The notes beneath the pieces are model-generated. The model was not told the origin of the DNA. It made no database searches and saw nothing but the letters and a program-made list of their open reading frames with translations. From positions 163,247,142 through 163,311,141 of the forward strand of contig NC_071354.1 in the NCBI RefSeq assembly GCF_943734655.1: a DNA stretch of 64,000 nt, in the 5' to 3' direction. The stretch comes from Sabethes cyaneus. Its lineage: Eukaryota; Arthropoda; Insecta; Diptera; Culicidae. Positions 59,201 to 64,000 of the stretch are shown here, in pieces. A program made the position numbers and the translations under genes. How positions within the stretch are numbered: the first letter of the stretch is position 1; each line of letters begins with the position of its first letter.

Positions 59201-59615
59201 ATCCCTTAATCGTTTCCTTGTCCCTTGCCGTGTCCTATACCGATTGTTCCGTCCTGAATTTCTTTGTTCGTTGTTCGTGGTAATTGAGTTTTCCGTATAC
59301 TACCTCACCGGGGTCGCGATACCTACATCCCACTGATGGGTCTGCCATCTTAGGTATAGCTTGTGGGATACAGCATTTCATATTCAGCCGCCCGTTACGA
59401 GACAGACGCTGTGTGAGCCGCCCCTCACCTGGAGAACAGGCGCTCTAGTTCGCACCTCCTAGCTTAGCTGCTTCAGTAAGTACGTGAAGCATTTCCGGGT
59501 AAGGCCATCGACCGTCATCATTTGACTTAGATCTGCGTGGAGGCGCCAGGTGGGAGCTTGAGAGAGCCAGAGCTATGTTTGACGCTCCTTCCAGGTAACT
59601 CTCTCCATTTCATAC
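56240..59615 (-). mobile_element. RTE-like non-LTR retrotransposon, near full length
   Basis: About 3.4 kb on the minus strand: a 5' untranslated region (about 59615-59300) containing TAGCTCTGGCTC and GCGCCTCCACG, one endonuclease-reverse transcriptase frame, and a very short 3' UTR of about 30 bases. Single-frame organisation with an AP-type endonuclease and a tiny 3' UTR is typical of RTE-clade LINEs. It is bordered on both sides by inverted copies of a Penelope-like segment. The target duplication could not be defined. Confidence 0.8.
56270..59299 (-). pseudogene. RTE endonuclease-reverse transcriptase, one in-frame stop
   Basis: The frame is open from 59299 to the stop at 56270, except for one TAG at 58678-58676. 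No ATG lies before the endonuclease domain, so the natural start is unclear. The AP-like endonuclease starts at GTWNVRTLHEPARAG (about 59190) and includes IAAIQEVRWP, LINLYAPTNDK, IIIGDANAQIG, TYFPRLNIRKQTWRHP and the terminal SSQIDHVLI and DSDHYLVVSK. The reverse transcriptase has GKAAGKDGIPAELLK, YRGITLLNSAYK, QAGFREGRSTTDQ and a catalytic LADD (57067-57056). The C-terminal part has ALYGHESWTLKEAD and RLRWAGHVARMPDER. The protein encodes target nicking and reverse transcription. Otherwise well preserved, it looks like a fairly young copy inactivated recently. Confidence 0.88.
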
Positions 59616-59708
59616 CCAGAATAAAATATACATAGTAGAATTAAATTGGATAAGTTTTGTTTGTTATTTAATTTCCAGGTTTCGCATTCTACTAAGACGC
59701 TCCAAAAA
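59612..59708 (+). repeat. Inverted copy of Penelope-like segment
   Basis: AGAATAAAATATACATAGTA onward (through AAATTGGATAAG and TTATTTAATTTCCAGG) is the reverse complement of 56101-56160 with a few changes. It extends further, to GGTTTCGCATTCTACTAAGA, which is also found at 53434-53475. It lacks the hammerhead portion. Confidence 0.7.
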
Positions 59709-60089
59709 CTTCAGTTATGACTTACATAACAGAACCCGATAAGGTAGGTTGCTACCTTACTTGGTTCACCCTACCGAGTCTCGTGATGGGGCTACCATCT
59801 TAGCTTTAGTTCCTAGATACCACGTCAATTCATCCGTTCGCCCCGGACCAGAGGCTGTCGTGAGCCGCTACTAACCTGGAAAGCAAGCGCTCACTATAGT
59901 GAAATGTAAAGCCATCAAGAGCCACCCCTGTCATGGGGACGGACGCTCATGGCTGGGAAGACTACTTATCGTGCTGACACTCAGCAGTCGTATGAGTGCC
60001 TCCTTTCCTGTACAGTGTTCGTATACGACCTTAGTTTCCGACAGGGTTGGTTAACCGATCTCCACTAAGGTTGGTCGCATTTCGGTTGG
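59709..60089. other. No gene recognised
   Basis: Contains LINE-like untranslated sequence (for example 'ggacagaggctgtcgtgagccg'-type phrases near 59850, similar in style to 59400-59430), perhaps a second RTE 5' fragment. It is not definable from here. Confidence 0.3.
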
Positions 60090-60091
60090 TA

Positions 60092-60573
60092 CAGTAGGAT
60101 TTCGAATTTGGCAACAAATGCGTGTCGCCTATGGTGCCAAAATCGAAGCCGTTCCAAAATCGAGACCCTTTTTTGATATGAAAAAATTTAATGTAAATAC
60201 GATAGAAATTGACTAAATATTATTAATCAACGATTGCAACCATTTTATGTTTAAAAAGTCCGTCAAGAGCTATCTGTCCTGTGAAAATAAATTTTTGGAA
60301 ACCTGCGGTAAGACGTAGTCCTACGGCAATAAAAATAATATTTGTTCGAAACATTCTAAAACCGCAAACTTTTTTTCATGAACACATTGAGGGTATCATT
60401 TTTTGGTCATTTACAGCAAGTATGCTGACTAATACATGCTGACAGCATGTAACTGACTGATATTTAGGCGTATTTTTGGATGTGAAATATTTTGTGTTGC
60501 CAAAAACGGATACTTTTGTTGCCAAAATCGAGGCACGCCAAAATCGAACCATGCCAAATTCGAAATCCCACTG
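60092..60573. mobile_element. MITE with CAGT ends flanked by TA
   Basis: The left end CAGTAGGATTTCGAATTTGG and the right end, reverse complement CAGTGGGATTTCGAATTTGG, are inverted repeats with TA at 60090-60091 and 60574-60575. Subterminal 'gccaaaatcga' motifs occur several times near both ends. It is non-coding. The CAGT start is again pogo/Tigger-like. Confidence 0.8.
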
Positions 60574-60575
60574 TA

Positions 60576-61190
60576 CAACTAGGAGGTAAGGATGGAGTTT
60601 GTGGGATAAGAGGCTGAGAACCACTGTAGGGTCATTCCGAAGGTACGCGTGGTTAAAAAGATTTTCAGTTTGTTTCAATAAAAAAATTATAAAATAAATT
60701 TGACATGTTTTTACATTATGGGTATTTATTTTGCATTGAATCAAATTTATTTGTATCGAAACTACTTCCCTACATCGCCAAATCACAGAATTTGATTATT
60801 TCTGAAGAAAATAGCTTCATTTGTATTATCGTGCTATTTCTGACTACTAAATTCATTTTTGTTCAGAATTGATTCTTTCAGAAACTCACAAATAGTATCG
60901 ATTTGCCCGCTTTTAGAGTTACGCAAATATCTACGAATACATTTGAATTTAGCTTGTAACAATGTAAATTAAAATGAATATCTGTTTAGATAAAACTAAC
61001 AACTTACAATGTTTTGAAGGGATGGGAAACAACAAAAAAAAGTATGGTGCACCAAAATGAGCAATTCTAATGAAAAGACGATCCTTCCTAACGAGCTTCT
61101 TCTGAAGCTCTGCGAATCTTATTAAAATCACATTGTTTCACATTACAATCGCCTTCGTAAAAGCCAGAATCCGCCGATTAGTTTTCGAAC
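60576..61190 (-). other. 3' flank of DCAF8-like gene
   Basis: AT-rich, with possible AATAAA signals on the minus strand near 60730 and 60755. The 3' UTR probably ends here. No other gene is seen. Confidence 0.4.
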
Positions 61191-64000
61191 TTATGATGGG
61201 TTGCATCGCAAAACCACTTCCTCACTATTTGTACGCCGTCGGGAGCGAGGCTCTCCACCACCAGCGCTACCAGCGCCATCCGCTTGATCTTCGCTGTCCG
61301 AGGATGTTTGGTGTTGAAAACGACCAATCCCTGAGGCTAAACCTTGACGAAACATAAGAAAATCCAGAATCCGGTCATCGCTAAGCGATCGACTAGATTG
61401 TCGAATCCGTAAATTTTTTTGAACGCATTTTTTAAGCGCTTCCCGTGAAAAAACCGGTGGGTCCTTCTGCAATTGAAGCTTGTGGTAATGATTGCGTAAT
61501 ACAGTTCATATACTCTTACTTACCTCGTCGTCGGAACCTTTGGGTACCCATATTTTAACGTCATGGTCTAACCCTGATGTAGCCATAATAGGAAATTCTG
61601 GATGAGGCTCTAAGCAATTTACAACGCCGGCATGATCGCCCTTCATCCAGTTAACGATTATTTCGGTTTCTTTATCCCAGAAAAATATATTTCCACAGTC
61701 ACTGCCACTGACTATAAATTCTGAATTTGGTCCAAAGAAATTTACTCCTTTGATTGTTTTGCGATTACTGCCGAAAAAAAACAGATGTTTTTCTTTTAGG
61801 TATCAGTATATGCTGTAACCTACCAGTGTCCAGTATATCTGTGGATATATTTGCCATCTTCGTGTTGCACATTATCGAACAGGAAGACATCTTCATCACT
61901 ATAACTAGCTAGAATTTCTGTTCCTAGATTATTGTATACGGCACAGGTCACCGTAAATCGTTGTTTGTCCTGAAAAAGAAAAATATTACGAGCATAGTAC
62001 ATTTTCAAGTTATTCAAGATTACGTGCCATACTTACACTTTTAGTATGGTGAGCATAATGGACTTTCATCGGTTTTGAAGTATTACGGCGATCGTACACC
62101 CGGACGGACTCATCATTGCCCGAAACACAAAATTCATGATCAAATGGATGCGTAGCGATACTGTAAAGTCGTTGCTTTGTTTTTGTTACCTTTTTGACTA
62201 CGTTGTCCCGTAGATCAAAGCTTTTCACTAATCCATCCTCACAGGCTGTTAGAAACTCAAACTGAGACCGGGCTGGAATAGCAATCTTATGGATCGGTTG
62301 GCTTTGTTTGAACAAAATCGTTCTTTCGATTTCGCCTGCATGGCCAACGCGTGTCAGCCGAACCTGGTACAAAAAACAAACAACATCGTGAACTGTAGAC
62401 GAACGATCAAAATTATAACTAACCTGACCATCTCTTCCCGTTGAAATTATTTTTATTTCGTTCCGATATCCACTAGCTTCAAAAAATTTGGTTTGAAATA
62501 TGTTCATTCTGTGTTCGCTTGCGATTGATTGCACCAATTTTCCATTCTGCCAATTCCATAGATTTATTTTTAAATCGTCAGATCCACTAGCCAACAGCGT
62601 GCCGGATGAATTAAAATTTAAGCTATTGACACAGCTACCATGTTTACTCAGTTGATGCTGCAGCGTTAATCTTTCAACTATATGCTTCGAACCATAAGCG
62701 CGGGACTGAAACTGGTTGGAATTGTACCGCACCCCACCAATGGATGCTTTTTTGTGATACGAAAGGCCAAATGAACGAAGCTGAATCTCACGAAAATAGT
62801 TCCAGTTACTTCTGAAAGATTAATTTCCATATAACATATTCTACATTCCGAATAAACCAATTAACAGAAAATACAAATGTGTTTATATAACAAACCACGT
62901 ACTTCACGTTAGAGGTCTGCATGAATGGAAGGTTTGAGACATCTACGTGCTCATTGGCATTGTTGTCTGACTCATTGTCGGTACTACCATTATCGTCGTC
63001 GTCGTCATCGTCATCATCGGAAATCGGCAGAGACGAGTCAGAATCATCTGAGTCTGCTGAGGAAGTATCAGTACTGTTTTCATCGCTGCCATCGTCTTCG
63101 TTGTTCTCATTTTCATCATCATCACTCGCATTCTACGTGAAGTGAACGAAATTATTTAGCATATGTCGGACAATGTTCAATTTACCTCATTGTTGATTTC
63201 ATCTACAAGCCGCCTAACAATTGCTTCAAAATCCTGATTATTTTCTTCTCCATGTTCGTTTGCCGATTCCACAGAATCAGATCTAAGTCTATAGTTTCGA
63301 CCTCGAAAGCGATTTCTAGGTCGAAGCTCATCAGTGCGAGGTTCAACATTCCCACTTGATACTTCTTCTTCTGACCACGGAGGCATATCGAACATGGTTA
63401 ACGCAGGAAAGCGTACCTCAGGAGTACTAATAGGATTCTCGATCATTGCTGGCAAATCTTCAACGGTAGACTCGCCGGTCCCGGACGCAACTATGTCATC
63501 CTCAACGGTCATGTTAGTCGGTTCGGCCTCCGAACAATTAACACCCTCAGAGACTGTAGCATTGGGAACGTCCTTAACCGGATCTTCTTGCATAGTATCA
63601 TCGCTTAAACTAAATAGAAAGTGGCTACAATTGTTTGCGCAATAACAGCACAATTTACAGTTTTAGGCAAAGTCAACCGCTTTGATGATTTTAATTTATA
63701 TTAAACAAGAAATCAGTAATCAGTCCAGTGATATTTTTCAGGAATTTTCTTGCAAATAAATTATGGTCCGAGCTGACAGGGCCAATACAAATTGCGTTGT
63801 TAGTTTCAATTAATTTGAAAAACAATTGCAGTGCATTTAGTTTTAATAAGTAGTTACAGGTAGATTCTACCAGGTAAATGCTACGTTCGATTTGTAATAC
63901 ACATTTTTTAAATAGCATAATTGCAAAATGAAACTTTACCTTTCTGATGATTTATCCAACTTCAACTTTGATGACGAAGACAGCTGTTTATCTGATTTGG
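61191..64000 (-). CDS. DCAF8: DCAF8/WDR42A-like WD40 substrate receptor, 5' partial
   Basis: Eight exons join with matching phases: 64000-63940 (partial), 63609-63186, 63132-62903, 62811-62424, 62363-62037, 61969-61824, 61767-61524 and 61466-61191 (stop TAA). They give about 697 visible residues. DCAF8 proteins are receptors for the CUL4-DDB1 ubiquitin ligase. The first three exons encode an acidic disordered region, including a run of nine aspartates. WD40 repeats follow: HGSCVNSLNFNSSGTLLASGSDDLKINLW split over 62424-62811, then FLTACEDGLVKSFDLRD, FCVSGNDESVRVYDRR, ILASYSDEDVFLFD, EFIVSGSDCGNIFFWD and PIMATSGLDHDVKIW. FDLR and YDRR fit the DxR box used for DDB1 binding. The C-terminal exon is charged and serine-rich. 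The order and wording match vertebrate DCAF8 closely. The start codon lies beyond the window. Confidence 0.9.

Overview
The window is eukaryotic nuclear DNA from an insect, most likely a culicid mosquito. It is AT-rich, has short GT-AG introns of about 60 bp beside introns of several kilobases, and is full of transposable elements. The gene content is a chitinase, a WD40 protein and a tetraspan protein. The species cannot be fixed from sequence alone. There is no operon, CRISPR array or bacterial gene.

Three host genes can be assembled exon by exon from splice sites with matching phases. (1) A plus-strand gene at 20309-34338 encodes a predicted 1128-residue four-pass membrane protein with a long, disordered, PPPPY-bearing tail. 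One of its introns is 9 kb. (2) A minus-strand gene at 49924-39394 encodes a 476-residue secreted family 18 chitinase. All active-site motifs are intact and the C terminus looks like a GPI-anchor signal. (3) A minus-strand gene entering from the right edge (64000-61191) encodes a DCAF8/WDR42A-like WD40 substrate receptor, cut off at its N terminus by the window end.

Much of the rest is mobile DNA. The best preserved copy is a complete BEL/Pao LTR retrotransposon (11598-19671). It has LTRs that read as identical, a 5-bp target duplication, a tRNA-Tyr-like primer site and one open gag-pol frame, so it is young. Other elements are an RTE-like LINE (56240-59615) broken by one visible in-frame stop and by lack of a clear start, a dead I/Jockey-type LINE (54759-56060), a Ty1/copia fragment (28844-30000), a Penelope GIY-YIG fragment (23594-24034) and two tRNA-derived SINEs with clean target duplications. 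There are also many palindromic or terminal-inverted-repeat MITEs, several flanked by TA.

Layout: 1-11.6 kb is gene-free repeats and AT-rich DNA; 11.6-19.7 kb is the BEL element; 20.3-34.3 kb is the tetraspan gene with repeats in its large intron; 34.3-39.3 kb is intergenic with a LINE relic and a nested palindrome; 39.4-49.9 kb is the chitinase gene with MITE- and SINE-filled introns; 50-61 kb is a TE cluster; 61.2-64 kb is the DCAF8-like gene. The most unusual signal is a hammerhead ribozyme-like core on the minus strand at 56206-56162. It lies in a fragment resembling a Penelope-element terminal repeat, and copies of the adjoining sequence lie inverted on the other side of the RTE LINE.
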